Assembly (NCBI RefSeq): GCF_032598905.1
Contig: NZ_CP122458.1
Coordinates: forward strand, 3,596,001 to 3,660,000
DNA: 64,000 nt
DNA from: Streptomyces sp. 11x1
GTDB taxonomy: Bacteria > Actinomycetota > Actinomycetes > Streptomycetales > Streptomycetaceae
Direction: 5' to 3'
The translations under genes and the position numbers were made by a program. Below are positions 47,653 through 57,408 of the stretch, piece after piece; position 1 is the first letter of the stretch, and each line of letters opens with the position of its first letter. A model generated the notes under the pieces. The model did no database searches. It was not told where the DNA came from and saw only the letters and a program-made list of their open reading frames with translations.

Positions 47653-49782
47653 CTAGCTCGGGTTCGTCTCGATGACGGCCGTGCGGTCGGTCGTGCTCTT
47701 CAGGGCCTGGCGGAGGGCGCCGTAGACGTCCTGCACGGTGACGGGGGTCTTCTCGCCGTTGCCGCGGGTGATGAGGACGTCGTCGAAGGCGCCGCCGTAG
47801 AGCTCCTTGAGGGCCTTCTCGTCATAGGAGTCGACGAGCTTGCCGTCGACGGCCTTGACGGTGAGGAACTTCCAGAGGGAGTTCTGCGGGCTCAGCGGGA
47901 CGCTGTGCGCGGCGTCGGTCTGGACGGTCACGATGCCCGACATGGCCGGCTCCGCGAACTCCTTCATGAACCGGTCGACCTCGGCCTTGTCGACCGACGG
48001 CTCCTTGGTGGTGGTCGGGAGCTGCACCGTCGCGGGCTTGCCGGTCTCGATCTGGGTGCGGTAGGCCTCCTCGACGGCGTCGGTGGATTCGTCGACGTCG
48101 ATGCCCTTGCCGGCCTTGCCGTACACGGGGACGGCCTTGCCCGCCTCGTACTTGACGGTGCCGTCGCTGGCCGAGCCGGAGCTGCCCGCGGCGCGTTGGA
48201 GGGCGGCCGCCAGCTTCTCCACGTCGACGGGCATGACGGGCTCGACGACGCGCTCCTGGCCGAAGAGCGCACCGATCACCGAGACCGGGTTGTAGTCGCT
48301 GACGGCGGCGGCGCTGACCGTGGCCTGCTTGTCGAACTGGAGTCCGGCCTGGTCGGGCTTGAGGGAGACGGTTTCGCCGTCGACCGAGAGCTTGAGCGCC
48401 TCGTTCGTGCTCTTGCCGAAGGCCGCGTCCAGCTTGTTGACGGCCTCGTCGCGGGTGCCGCCGCCGATGTCGACGCCGAGGACGGTGGTGCCCTTGGGGA
48501 CGTCGGAGTGGTTCATCAGCAGACCGGCACCGTAGACACCGCCGCCGAGGACGATCACTCCGCCGACGAGCAGGCCGAGCTTGCTGCGGCCCTTCTTCTT
48601 GGCCGGCCCCGCGGACTTGGTGTTCTTCGCCGGGCCGGACTTCTGCTGCGGGCCGGGGTCGGGCAGCTTCGGCGGGGTGTGTTGCACCGCGCCGTCGGGG
48701 CCGCCCGCGCCGAACGGCGTGCCCTGGGTGCCGGGCGGCACGACGGGGATGCCGCTGGTCAGGGTGTGTCCGGAGGGGTTGTCGACGAGCGGGCCGGAGC
48801 CGCCGTAGCCCGGGGTGCCCGGTTCCGGGGCGGGCCGCTGCGGGGTGAGGACCGCGGTGTCGTCGCTGATGCCGCCGCCGGGGCGGGCGTAGGCGCCGGG
48901 CGAGGAGAAGTCGGCGTCGGGGCCGCCGAAGGGGTTGCCCTGGTAGCCGGGGCCGCCCTGGCCGGGCGGCGGGCCGAGCGGGCTGTCGCCGGTGACGGGG
49001 CCGCCGGTGGGGCCCGCCGGGCCGGAGCGGCCGTCCGGGCCGCCGGGGCGGGCACCGCTGTCGGAGAAGTACGGCAGGTCGTCGCGCTCGGGCTTGGTTC
49101 CGGCCAGCGCGGCCGAGACGTCGAAGGAGCCGGTGCCGCCGCCGTGGCCGGGAGCGACCGGCTGGCCGCCGGTGGCGCCGGGGAGTCCGGCGCCGTTCGT
49201 CCCGCCGGGCCGTGCGCCCGTGCCGGGGCGCGGGCCGCCGGCCATCGGGCCGGGACCGCCGGGGCGGGCGCCCGCGCCGGGGCCGCCGGTGCCGGGCGTG
49301 CCCGTGCCGGGGACGCCGATCGAGCCGGTGGAGAACCCGGCGCCGTTGCTGCCGCCGTTGCTCGTGCCCTTGGCGGGGGTGGCGCCCTTGCGCGGCGCGA
49401 ACCAGTCGCTGGTGGGCTTGTCGTCGGCGGGTGCGTCCAGCTCCGGCGCGGGCGCCGGGGTGTCCGTGAACACGGGCATGGCCGTGGTGCCGGTGGTCTC
49501 CGACTCGGACCCGGTGTCGTCCGCCGGGCCGTCGCCGTCACCGACCGGCTTGCGGACGACGACCGGCGGGATGGGGCGTGAGCCGGGGATGTTGATCCGG
49601 ACCCGCGTGGTCAGCGTGGTCTCGGTCTTGGGTCCGTCCGGCCGCTCGCCGGCGGCCGACCGGGCCGCTGCGGCACCGGCCTCGGTGGCCATGGGCGTGC
49701 CGTACGGCGGTGTCCCCGACGGGTACGCGGTGCTGCCGCGCCCATTGGCCCCGGAGGACGAAGTGTCAGTTTCACGACTCAA
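47653..49782 (-). CDS. Membrane protein with VanW-associated/peptidoglycan-binding domain
   Basis: A 709-residue protein. About 330 Gly/Pro/Thr-rich disordered residues come first, then KKKGRSKLGLLVGGVIVLGG as a single membrane helix. Outside it are two PG_binding_4-like units (VDGETVSLKPDQAGLQFDK and SPQNSLWKFLTVKAVDGKLV). This domain usually precedes a VanW or L,D-transpeptidase domain; none is present. The protein may bind cell-wall precursors without cutting them. TTG at 49782 has GGAG eight bases upstream; no ATG or GTG is better placed. Confidence 0.85.
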   Translation of the reverse strand: MSRETDTSSSGANGRGSTAYPSGTPPYGTPMATEAGAAAARSAAGERPDGPKTETTLTTRVRINIPGSRPIPPVVVRKPVGDGDGPADDTGSESETTGTTAMPVFTDTPAPAPELDAPADDKPTSDWFAPRKGATPAKGTSNGGSNGAGFSTGSIGVPGTGTPGTGGPGAGARPGGPGPMAGGPRPGTGARPGGTNGAGLPGATGGQPVAPGHGGGTGSFDVSAALAGTKPERDDLPYFSDSGARPGGPDGRSGPAGPTGGPVTGDSPLGPPPGQGGPGYQGNPFGGPDADFSSPGAYARPGGGISDDTAVLTPQRPAPEPGTPGYGGSGPLVDNPSGHTLTSGIPVVPPGTQGTPFGAGGPDGAVQHTPPKLPDPGPQQKSGPAKNTKSAGPAKKKGRSKLGLLVGGVIVLGGGVYGAGLLMNHSDVPKGTTVLGVDIGGGTRDEAVNKLDAAFGKSTNEALKLSVDGETVSLKPDQAGLQFDKQATVSAAAVSDYNPVSVIGALFGQERVVEPVMPVDVEKLAAALQRAAGSSGSASDGTVKYEAGKAVPVYGKAGKGIDVDESTDAVEEAYRTQIETGKPATVQLPTTTKEPSVDKAEVDRFMKEFAEPAMSGIVTVQTDAAHSVPLSPQNSLWKFLTVKAVDGKLVDSYDEKALKELYGGAFDDVLITRGNGEKTPVTVQDVYGALRQALKSTTDRTAVIETNPS

Positions 49783-49942
49783 GGCAGGTTCTCCCGGTTT
49801 GCTCCGCCGCCCGTCACGACCTCAACTCAGCGGGCAGCTCGGCGGCGCGCACCACCATACTGGCCACTTCCGGCGCGTATCCCACGACCGCGCGGGAAAC
49901 CCACACGGGACCCGCACCGGCGCACTGCGGCGAAGTGGTACG

Positions 49943-50374
49943 TCACTTCCCAAGTCGGGCGTCTGGCCCGGTCGGTTGCCACCCTCGCCCAAGGGTGGCG
50001 CACATCACAGCCACAGCCATGCCGCCGAGCAGGAAAAGATACGAGCCCGCTCCCGCGCCGAAAAGGAAGTCGCCCTCCGGCCGGGTGGACGTCAGCAGGA
50101 CGACGGAGATCATCCAGCCGGCGGCCGGCGCAACGGCCCCGGCCCGGCCGCCCGTCACCCGGGCGCCGCCCAGGAACAGCCCGGCCGCGCCCAGCAGCGC
50201 GAGCAGCAATCCCCCGGGGAACCAGGCCGCTTGGAGCAGCCCGCCGGCCACCCCGACCACGGCTCCCAGGACGAAGAGTCCCAGGTGCGCGGCGGCCCGC
50301 CCCAGCGGGGGGAATGTCAACGGCTGTGCGAGCGCGCTGCCTTGCCCGCCCGTCGGCCGGTCCTTCGCGGTCAT
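49943..50374 (-). CDS. DUF6113-like four-helix membrane protein
   Basis: A 143-residue protein with about four helices (HLGLFVLGAVVGVAGGLLQA, LLLALLGAAGLFLGG, GWMISVVLLTS, LFLLGGMAVAVMCATL). The family has no known function and regularly follows mshB. ATG at 50374 with GGAGGG six bases before. 64 bases after mshB, so likely co-transcribed. Confidence 0.85.
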   Translation of the reverse strand: MTAKDRPTGGQGSALAQPLTFPPLGRAAAHLGLFVLGAVVGVAGGLLQAAWFPGGLLLALLGAAGLFLGGARVTGGRAGAVAPAAGWMISVVLLTSTRPEGDFLFGAGAGSYLFLLGGMAVAVMCATLGRGWQPTGPDARLGK

Positions 50375-50438
50375 CGCCGGCCCTCCTCTCGGCGGCCGTG
50401 CGTGCGCACCACTGCTGTGTCATACCCATGCGTACGCA

Positions 50439-51446
50439 TCACAGGGCCGTTCCGTTCTGCTGTTTCTCGAAAGTCTGCCGTTCCGGGGAATTCTGTCGCC
50501 CTTCGGGCGAAATGCCGGAGATCCCCTCGAACAAGTCGCCCTCCCGGCCGCCGCCTTCGCGTCTGCCTCGCACCAACTCGTAGTACTCGGTGGTCAGCAG
50601 CGGCTGGGCCAGCCGGTTGGAGAGGACGAAGTAGGGCTCGGCGACCTCGATCTGCGTGGCGTGGGCGCGCATCGCGGCGGCCTTCGCGGCCGCGAAGCCG
50701 GTGCCGTCGATCTCGGTGGTGACGATGTGGTCGTCCACCACTCCGGGCACATCCGTGACGCTCGCGGCCCACTCGAACGGCAGCCGTCCGGGCTCGGCGA
50801 GATCGCGGCGCAGCCGGCCGAAGCCCTCCAGGAGCACCCCGCGCGGCACCCGGTTCCAGTAGACCTTGGCGATCTCCCAGGGCTCGCCCAGGTCGGGGCG
50901 GTAGTCCGGGTCGGGGGTCAGGTCGGCGGCGCGCATGGCGACGCGGTGGGCCTGGATGTGGTCGGGGTGGCCGTAGCCGCCGTTCGGATCGTAGGTCACG
51001 AGGACCTGGGGGCGTACCTCACGGATGACCTCGACCAGGTGGGCGGCGGCCTCGTCGACGTCGGCGGACCAGAAGGCGCCGGGGCGTTCGTTCTGTTCGA
51101 CGCCCATCATCCCGGAGTCGCGGTAGCGGCCGGGGCCGCCGAGGAAGCGGTGGTCGGTGACGCCGAGCTTCTTCATGGCCTCGGCCAGCTCGTCCACCCG
51201 GTGCGGGCCCAGGGTGTCGTCACGGTCGGGCGCGAGGTGGGCGAGGCCGGGCGGGATGACCTCGCCCTCCTCGCCGAGGGTGCAGGTCACCAGCGTCACG
51301 TGCGCGCCCTCGGCCGCGTACCTGGCCATGGTCGCGCCGTTGTTGATCGACTCGTCGTCCGGGTGCGCGTGCACCAGGAGCAGTCGGCGAGCGACGCCGG
51401 AGGGGTGTCCCCCCGGCCGAGGGCCGGAGGAGGGCAGATCCGTCAT
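50439..51446 (-). CDS. mshB: Mycothiol biosynthesis deacetylase MshB
   Basis: A 335-residue LmbE/PIG-L-fold zinc enzyme removing acetyl from GlcNAc-Ins, the second committed step of mycothiol synthesis. Metal-site residues are [13 protein letters not shown] and [15 protein letters not shown] at 51446. The C-terminus is longer than in mycobacteria ([13 protein letters not shown]). No SigR site was found in the gap upstream, although mycothiol genes of Streptomyces are often SigR-controlled. Confidence 0.95.
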   Translation of the reverse strand: MTDLPSSGPRPGGHPSGVARRLLLVHAHPDDESINNGATMARYAAEGAHVTLVTCTLGEEGEVIPPGLAHLAPDRDDTLGPHRVDELAEAMKKLGVTDHRFLGGPGRYRDSGMMGVEQNERPGAFWSADVDEAAAHLVEVIREVRPQVLVTYDPNGGYGHPDHIQAHRVAMRAADLTPDPDYRPDLGEPWEIAKVYWNRVPRGVLLEGFGRLRRDLAEPGRLPFEWAASVTDVPGVVDDHIVTTEIDGTGFAAAKAAAMRAHATQIEVAEPYFVLSNRLAQPLLTTEYYELVRGRREGGGREGDLFEGISGISPEGRQNSPERQTFEKQQNGTAL

Positions 51447-51573
51447 GGGGCCACCCTACGAGGCCCCCGGTTCGCGCCCGTGGCGGGCGCGGGCCTTCAC
51501 AGGAACGGTCGGCCGCGGGGGTCGCGGGCCCGGTGGGACGGGCCCTGGGAGAGGCCCCCGGCGGCCGGAGGTG

Positions 51574-51768
51574 TCAGAACTTGATACTGCCGATCATGCC
51601 CGCGATGTTGGTCGTCAGCTCGCTGATCGTCGGCGCGATGGTCGAGGAGGCGAGATAGAACCCGAGCAGGATGCAGATGATCGCGTGTGGGGCCTTCAGC
51701 CCTGACTTCTTGATCAGGATGAAGACGATGATCGCCAGCAGCACCACCGCCGAAATCGAGAGTGCCAC
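51574..51768 (-). CDS. Small two-helix membrane protein (64 aa)
   Basis: GTG at 51768 follows an excellent GGAGGTGA site. The protein is two helices (LSISAVVLLAIIVFILIKKS and HAIICILLGFYLASSTIAP) plus a polar TTNIAGMIGSIKF end. Similar tiny membrane proteins accompany conjugative or phage-like functions in Streptomyces, but nothing else of that kind is nearby. Its codon use is less GC-biased than its neighbours. Confidence 0.8.
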   Translation of the reverse strand: MALSISAVVLLAIIVFILIKKSGLKAPHAIICILLGFYLASSTIAPTISELTTNIAGMIGSIKF

Positions 51769-51842
51769 GGCGGCTCACCTCCAAAAGTTCCCTGGGACCT
51801 GGGGAGCGAAGCAGTTGTCGAAGGCTGACGGCGAGAGCGTCG

Positions 51843-51932
51843 TCAACCGGTGACGTGGGTGACGCAGTTGTAAATCCATACAGCGGCCAGCAGGTTCATA
51901 CCCACCCAGCGGTAGTGATCATAACTATCCAT
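51843..51932 (-). CDS. Candidate 29-residue peptide upstream of the small membrane gene
   Basis: MDSYDHYRWVGMNLLAAVWI and a hydrophilic end; one hydrophobic segment. It lies 74 bases before the previous feature on the same strand and its low-GC codons (GAT AGT TAT GAT) resemble that gene rather than the surroundings. The ribosome site is weak, so it may be chance. Confidence 0.45.
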   Translation of the reverse strand: MDSYDHYRWVGMNLLAAVWIYNCVTHVTG

Positions 51933-51992
51933 ACGCGCGCATCGGTCGGCGCACGGCCGCACAAGGGGGCGCATGGCCAATATGGTCGGGGC

Positions 51993-54113
51993 ATGACGAC
52001 CCAGCCCGAGTCCTCCCCTCGCCGACACGCCCGGACCCAACGTTTCTCCCTCGGCGCGCCGAGGGCTTTCTCCGTCGCTCCGGACGGTTCCCGTGTGGTG
52101 TTCCTGCGGTCCTCCTCCGGCACCGACCGGGCCAACAAACTGTGGGTGATGGACCTCGGGGACGGTGGTGGTGAGCGGGTGGCGGCCGACCCGGGCGCGC
52201 TGCTCGCGGGCTCCTCGGAGGAGTTGTCCGCCGAGGAGCGCGCGCGCCGTGAGCGCCTGCGCGAGGGCGGCGCCGGGATCGTCGGCTACGCCACCGACGC
52301 GGCCGTGGAGTTGGCCTCTTTCGCCTTGTCAGGGCGGCTTTTCGTGGCCGAGCTGCGGGCCGGGACGGCACGTGAACTGGACGTTCCCGGACCGGTGATC
52401 GACCCTCGCCCCTCGCCCGACGGCCGATACGTCGCGTACGTCGCCCGGGGTGCGCTGCGCGTGGTCGGGGCGGAGGGCGATGCGGACCTGGCGCTCACCG
52501 AGGAGGAGACGGGAAACGTCACCCACGGCCTGGCGGAGTTCATCGCGGCCGAGGAGATGGGCCGTTCACGCGGTTTCTGGTGGTCGCCGGAGTCGGACCG
52601 GCTGCTGGTGGCGCGGGTGGACGACACGCCGGTGCGCCGCTGGTGGATCTCGGACCCCGCGCAGCCGGAAAGGGACCCGCGGCAGGTGGCGTACCCGGCG
52701 GCCGGGACCGCCAACGCGGAGGTGCGCCTCTTCGTGATCGACCTCGCCGGGGCCCGCACGGAGGTCGTGTGGGACCGGGCGCGTTACCCGTATCTGGCGC
52801 ATGTGCACTGGTCAGCGGCGGGTGCGCCGCTGATCCTGGTGCAGGCGCGGGACCAGCGCAGCCAGCTGTTCCTGGCCGTGGACCCGGACACGGGGGCGAC
52901 CCGGATGGTGCACGCCGACGAAGATCCACATTGGCTTGATCTTTTCCCTGGGGTGCCGGCGTGGAGTCCGTCGGGCCGGCTCGTGCGTGTCGCGGACGAG
53001 GGCGGCGCGCGGGTGCTCGCGGTCGGCGAACGCCCTTTGACGGGACCACAGTTGCAGGTCCGCGCGGTACTCGACGTCGCGGACGCCGATGTACTGGTCT
53101 CCGCCTCCGCGGGAGAAGCGGCCGCGGACCCGGAGATCGGCGAGATCCACGTCTACCGCGTGAACGAGCTCGGCGTGGAGCGCGTCTCGCAGGAGCCCGG
53201 CGTGCACTCGGCCGTGCGCGCCGGGGGCGTGACCGTGCTCGTCTCGGCCGTTCCGGGGCGGGCCGGAGCCCAGGCGCAGGTGCTGCGGGACGGCAAGCCG
53301 GTGGCGACCGTGGCGTCTTATGCGGAAGATCCCGGTATGTCACCGCGCGTGCGGTTCACACAGGGGGGCGCACGCCGCGTACCGTGCGCCCTGCTTATGC
53401 CGAGCGACTACGACGGGGTCACACCCCTACCGGTCCTCATGGACCCCTACGGCGGTCCGCACGGCCCCCGGGTGCTCGCCGCGCACAACGCGCACCTCAC
53501 CTCGCAGTGGTTCGCCGACCAGGGATTCGCGGTGGTGGTCGCCGACGGACGCGGCACCCCCGGCCGCTCCCCCGCCTGGGAGAAGGAGATCGACGGCGAC
53601 TTCACCCTCTCCCTGGACGACCAGGTGGAGGCGCTGCACGACCTGGCGAGGTCCCACCCGCTGGACCTCTCCCGGGTCGCGATCCGCGGCTGGTCGTACG
53701 GCGGCTGGCTCGCGGCCCTCGCGGTGCTGCGCCGCCCGGACGTCTTCCACGCCGGCATCGCGGGCGCCCCGGTCACCGACTGGCGGCTGTACGACACGCA
53801 CTACACCGAGCGGTACCTGGGCGACCCCGCGAAGAACGCGGCGGCGTACGCGAGGAGTTCGCTGATCACGGACGAGGGGCTGTCCGCGCCCGCCGAGCCG
53901 CACCGCCCGCTGATGGTCGTGCACGGCACCGCCGACGACAACGTGGTCTTCGCCCACGCGCTGCGGCTGTCCTCCGCGCTGCTGGCGGCCGGCCGCCCGC
54001 ACGAGGTGCTGCCGCTCTCCGGCGTCACCCACATGACGCCGCAGGAACAGGTCGCCGAGAACCTGTTGTTGCTCCAGGTCGACTTCCTGAAGCGATCGCT
54101 GGGCATGGGCTAG
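51993..54113 (+). CDS. S9 family prolyl oligopeptidase/dipeptidyl peptidase
   Basis: A 706-residue serine peptidase. The N-terminal about 420 residues form the beta-propeller (FSLGAPRAFSVAPDGSRVVF; HWLDLFPGVPAWSPSGR). The catalytic domain has the nucleophile GWSYGGW, the acid GTADDNVVF and the histidine GVTHMTPQ. DPP4-type Glu pair EEMGRSR is near residue 190, so it probably trims dipeptides. No signal peptide, so cytoplasmic. ATG at 51993. A terminator follows. Confidence 0.93.
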   Translation: MTTQPESSPRRHARTQRFSLGAPRAFSVAPDGSRVVFLRSSSGTDRANKLWVMDLGDGGGERVAADPGALLAGSSEELSAEERARRERLREGGAGIVGYATDAAVELASFALSGRLFVAELRAGTARELDVPGPVIDPRPSPDGRYVAYVARGALRVVGAEGDADLALTEEETGNVTHGLAEFIAAEEMGRSRGFWWSPESDRLLVARVDDTPVRRWWISDPAQPERDPRQVAYPAAGTANAEVRLFVIDLAGARTEVVWDRARYPYLAHVHWSAAGAPLILVQARDQRSQLFLAVDPDTGATRMVHADEDPHWLDLFPGVPAWSPSGRLVRVADEGGARVLAVGERPLTGPQLQVRAVLDVADADVLVSASAGEAAADPEIGEIHVYRVNELGVERVSQEPGVHSAVRAGGVTVLVSAVPGRAGAQAQVLRDGKPVATVASYAEDPGMSPRVRFTQGGARRVPCALLMPSDYDGVTPLPVLMDPYGGPHGPRVLAAHNAHLTSQWFADQGFAVVVADGRGTPGRSPAWEKEIDGDFTLSLDDQVEALHDLARSHPLDLSRVAIRGWSYGGWLAALAVLRRPDVFHAGIAGAPVTDWRLYDTHYTERYLGDPAKNAAAYARSSLITDEGLSAPAEPHRPLMVVHGTADDNVVFAHALRLSSALLAAGRPHEVLPLSGVTHMTPQEQVAENLLLLQVDFLKRSLGMG

Positions 54114-54129
54114 CGGGCACGGACACGGC

Positions 54130-54165
54130 AACGGGCCGGGGCTACATGGCGAGCCCCGGCCCGTT
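54130..54165. terminator. Hairpin terminator
   Basis: AACGGGCCGGGGCT and its exact complement with an 8-base loop, behind the S9 peptidase. Confidence 0.88.
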
Positions 54166-54272
54166 TACGGCACCCGCACGGCCGTACGCGTAGTAGATTC
54201 GCGCGTCCGTATATCGGAACCGCGTCGGCTAAGTTGCCTGCGTGTTAACGCATTTGGTGTGGATTTGTAGGC

Positions 54273-55409
54273 TTATTCAGCCTCATTCGTCTGATCGTCC
54301 GTCTGATCATCCGTCCGATCGACCGTCCGGCCGTCCCTCTGCTCGTCCTCCGGTTCCTCCGGCGGCACCACCTGTTTCTCCTCCGCGAAATGGCAGGCCG
54401 AGTCATGGGCGGCCGGGCCGGTGGTGAGCCGGAACTCCGCGGGGACCGCCAGCAGCGGCACCTCCAGCGCACAGCGCTCCCGGGCCTTCCAGCACCGCGT
54501 ACGGAAGCGGCACCCGGAGGGGATGTTCGTCGGGGAGGGCACATCACCGAAGAGGATGATCCGTTCCCGGTGTTCACGGGCCTCGGGGTCCGGGACGGGC
54601 ACGGCGGACAGCAGGGCCTGGGTGTAGGGATGCGTCGGGTGGTCGTAGATCTCGGCGTCCCGGCCGATCTCCACGATCCGCCCCAGGTACATCACCCCGA
54701 CCCGGTCGGAGATGTGCCGCACGATGGACAGGTCGTGGGCGATGAAGACGTACGACAGTCCGAACTCGCCCTGGAGGCGGTCCAGCAGGTTGATGACCTG
54801 GGCCTGGACGGAGACGTCCAGGGCGGAGACGGGTTCGTCGGCGACGATGATCTCGGGGCGGAGCGCCAGCCCCCGGGCGATGCCGATGCGCTGGCGCTGG
54901 CCGCCGGAGAACTGGTGCGGATAGCGGTTGATGTACTCGGGGTTGAGGCCGACCACGTCGAGGAGTTCCTGCACCCGGCGCCGACGGTCGCCCTTCGGCG
55001 CGACCTCGGGGTGGATGTCGTACGGCTCCCCGATGATGTCGCCCACGGTCATCCGGGGGTTGAGGGAGGTGTACGGGTCCTGGAAGACCATCTGGATGTT
55101 GCGGCGGACGGTCTTGAGCGCCCGGCCGGAGAGCTTGGTGACGTCCTCGCCCTTGTAGCGGATCGATCCGGCGGTCGGCCGTTCCAGGTGGACCAGCATC
55201 TTGGCGACCGTGGACTTGCCGCAGCCGGACTCGCCGACGATGCCGAGGGTCTCGCCCCGGCCGAGGGCGAAGTCGACGCCGTCGACCGCCTTCACGGCGC
55301 CCACCTGCTTCTTGAAGAGGATGCCCTCGGTGAGCGGGTAGTGCTTGACCAGACCGTTGACCTCCAGGATCGGCTCAGCCGGTGGGGCGGTCGTGGATGT
55401 CGTGGTCAT
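54273..55409 (-). CDS. Oligopeptide ABC transporter ATP-binding protein (OppF-type)
   Basis: A 378-residue ATPase. Walker [11 protein letters not shown]-loop [11 protein letters not shown], signature [16 protein letters not shown] and Walker [13 protein letters not shown] are intact, followed by the Opp/Dpp C-terminal domain with four-cysteine cluster segment ([18 protein letters not shown]). The tail ends in [11 protein letters not shown] repeats. ATG at 55409 overlaps the partner ATPase by 35 bases. Last gene of the five-gene importer. Confidence 0.95.
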   Translation of the reverse strand: MTTTSTTAPPAEPILEVNGLVKHYPLTEGILFKKQVGAVKAVDGVDFALGRGETLGIVGESGCGKSTVAKMLVHLERPTAGSIRYKGEDVTKLSGRALKTVRRNIQMVFQDPYTSLNPRMTVGDIIGEPYDIHPEVAPKGDRRRRVQELLDVVGLNPEYINRYPHQFSGGQRQRIGIARGLALRPEIIVADEPVSALDVSVQAQVINLLDRLQGEFGLSYVFIAHDLSIVRHISDRVGVMYLGRIVEIGRDAEIYDHPTHPYTQALLSAVPVPDPEAREHRERIILFGDVPSPTNIPSGCRFRTRCWKARERCALEVPLLAVPAEFRLTTGPAAHDSACHFAEEKQVVPPEEPEDEQRDGRTVDRTDDQTDDQTNEAE

Positions 55410-56385
55410 CGAGGCACTCCCTCCAGAAGTGGCAGGCGCTCAGCCGGATCCCGTCCGCCGGCTCCACGTCGTACAGCGGGGGTACGTCGGTCCGGCACAC
55501 GTCCCGGGCCATCGGGCAGCGGGGGTTGAAGGCGCAGCCGGGCGGGATGTCCATGAGGTTGGGCGGCAGGCCCTTGATGGCGTAGAGCTCCTGGCCCTTC
55601 TGGTCCAGGCGCGGGATCGAGTCGAGCAGGCCGCGCGTGTACGGGTGGGCCGGGGCCTTGTAGATGTCGTGGACGGGCGCGGACTCCACGATCCGGCCCG
55701 CGTACATCACGGCGATGCGGTCGGCGACGTCCGCGACGACGCCGAGGTCGTGGGTGATGAGGATCAGGCCCATGTCCAGCTCGCGTCGGAGTTCGGCGAG
55801 GAGGTCCATGACCTGGGCCTGGACGGTGACGTCCAGCGCGGTCGTCGGTTCGTCGGCGATGATCAGCGCGGGTTCGAGGGCCAGCGCCATGGCGATCATG
55901 ATGCGCTGGCGCATGCCGCCGGAGAACTGGTGCGGATAGTCCCGTACGCGCTCCTTGGCGGCCGGGATGCGGACCCGGTCCATCAGCTCGACGGCCTTGG
56001 CGCGGGCGTCCTTCTTCGACATGCCCCGGTGCACGACGAACATCTCGCCGAGCTGGTCGCCGACGGAGAGGACGGGGTTGAGGGAGGACAGGGCGTCCTG
56101 GAAGATCATCGCCATCTCGGCGCCCCGGACCTTGCGGCGCTCGTCCTCCTTGAGCTTCAGCAGGTCCCGGCCCTTGAAGAGGATCTCGCCGCCGGTGATC
56201 CTGCCGGGCGGCATGTCGAGGATGCCCATGATCGCCTGCGCGGTGACCGACTTCCCGGAGCCGGACTCCCCGAGCACGGCCAGCGTCTGCCCCTCGTCCA
56301 CCCCGTAGTCGACCCCGTTGACGGCCTTGGCGACCCCGTCCCGGGTGCGGAACTCCACGTGCAGACCACGCACTTCGAGCAGCAT
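55375..56385 (-). CDS. Oligopeptide ABC transporter ATP-binding protein (OppD-type)
   Basis: A 336-residue ATPase with Walker [10 protein letters not shown], signature [16 protein letters not shown] and Walker [13 protein letters not shown], plus the oligopeptide C-terminal cysteine segment ([15 protein letters not shown]). Forms a heterodimer with the OppF-type protein. ATG at 56385. Confidence 0.95.
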   Translation of the reverse strand: MLLEVRGLHVEFRTRDGVAKAVNGVDYGVDEGQTLAVLGESGSGKSVTAQAIMGILDMPPGRITGGEILFKGRDLLKLKEDERRKVRGAEMAMIFQDALSSLNPVLSVGDQLGEMFVVHRGMSKKDARAKAVELMDRVRIPAAKERVRDYPHQFSGGMRQRIMIAMALALEPALIIADEPTTALDVTVQAQVMDLLAELRRELDMGLILITHDLGVVADVADRIAVMYAGRIVESAPVHDIYKAPAHPYTRGLLDSIPRLDQKGQELYAIKGLPPNLMDIPPGCAFNPRCPMARDVCRTDVPPLYDVEPADGIRLSACHFWRECLDDHDIHDRPTG

Positions 56386-56394
56386 GACGACACC

Positions 56395-57408
56395 TCACCT
56401 CAACTTCGGATCGAGGGCGTCGCGCACCGCGTCGCCCAGCATGATGAACGCGAGGACGGTGATCGCCAGGGCGCCGGAGGGCCACAGCAGGGCGTGCGGG
56501 GCGTTGCGGATGTACGGGGAGGCGGCGGAGATGTCGATCCCCCAGGAGACGCGCGGCGGTTTCAGGCCGACGCCCAGGTAGGACAGGGTCGCCTCCAAGG
56601 CGATGTACGTGCCGAGGGCGATGGTGGCCACGACGATGACCGGGGCAACCGCGTTCGGGGTGATGTGGCGCAGCAGCATGCGGGAGTTGGAGGCCCCGAG
56701 GGCGCGGGCGGCCTGCACGTAGTCGTTCTGCTTGGCGGTGATGACCGAGCCCCGGGCGATGCGGGAGATCTGCGGCCAGCCCAGCAGCACCATGAAACCG
56801 ATCACGGGCCAGATGCTGTTGCTGGTGACCACGGAGAGCAGCACCAGGCCGCCGAGGACCACCGGGATCGCGAAGAAGACGTCGGTGATCCGGGAGAGGA
56901 TCGAGTCCGAGAACCCGCCGAAGAACCCGGCGAGGCCGCCGAGCACCGACCCGAGGATCGCGACGCCGAGCGTCGCGCAGACGCCGACGGCGATGGAGAC
57001 CCGCGCCCCGTAGACGGTACGGGTGTAGACGTCGCAGCCCTGCCCGTCGTACCCGAACGGGTGTCCGGGTTGCGCGCCCTCCTGAGCCTTGGAGAGGTCG
57101 CACTTGAGGGGGTTGCCGGAGGCGATCAGCGACGGCCAGAGGGAGATGACGACCAGGAAGAGGATCACCAGGGCCGAGATGATGAAGACGGGGTTGCGCC
57201 GCAGGTCGCGCCAGGCGTCGGACCAGAGGCTACGGGCCTTGTCGGCCGGGCCGCCCGCGTCGGCGTTGCCGAGCCGCTTCTCCAAGGTCTCCCCCTCGGT
57301 GGTGGCCAGGTCCATCGTGCCGTCCTGCCCCGTCGCGGCGATCGCCCCGCCCTCGGGGACGCGCTGGCCGCCCGACACGTGCGGCTCCTCCGGCTGGGGC
57401 TCAGGCAT
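56395..57408 (-). CDS. Oligopeptide ABC transporter permease (OppC-type)
   Basis: A 337-residue inner-membrane permease. After a 70-residue soluble lead come a first helix (VFIISALVILFLVVISL), a long periplasmic loop and five further helices. The ATPase-contact loop is ARALGASNSRMLLRHITPN (EAA motif). 8-base overlap with the preceding permease gene. Confidence 0.94.
   Translation of the reverse strand: MPEPQPEEPHVSGGQRVPEGGAIAATGQDGTMDLATTEGETLEKRLGNADAGGPADKARSLWSDAWRDLRRNPVFIISALVILFLVVISLWPSLIASGNPLKCDLSKAQEGAQPGHPFGYDGQGCDVYTRTVYGARVSIAVGVCATLGVAILGSVLGGLAGFFGGFSDSILSRITDVFFAIPVVLGGLVLLSVVTSNSIWPVIGFMVLLGWPQISRIARGSVITAKQNDYVQAARALGASNSRMLLRHITPNAVAPVIVVATIALGTYIALEATLSYLGVGLKPPRVSWGIDISAASPYIRNAPHALLWPSGALAITVLAFIMLGDAVRDALDPKLR

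Noticed and set aside
51447..51573. SigR site ahead of mshB
   Set aside because: No GGAAT on the minus strand within the gap.
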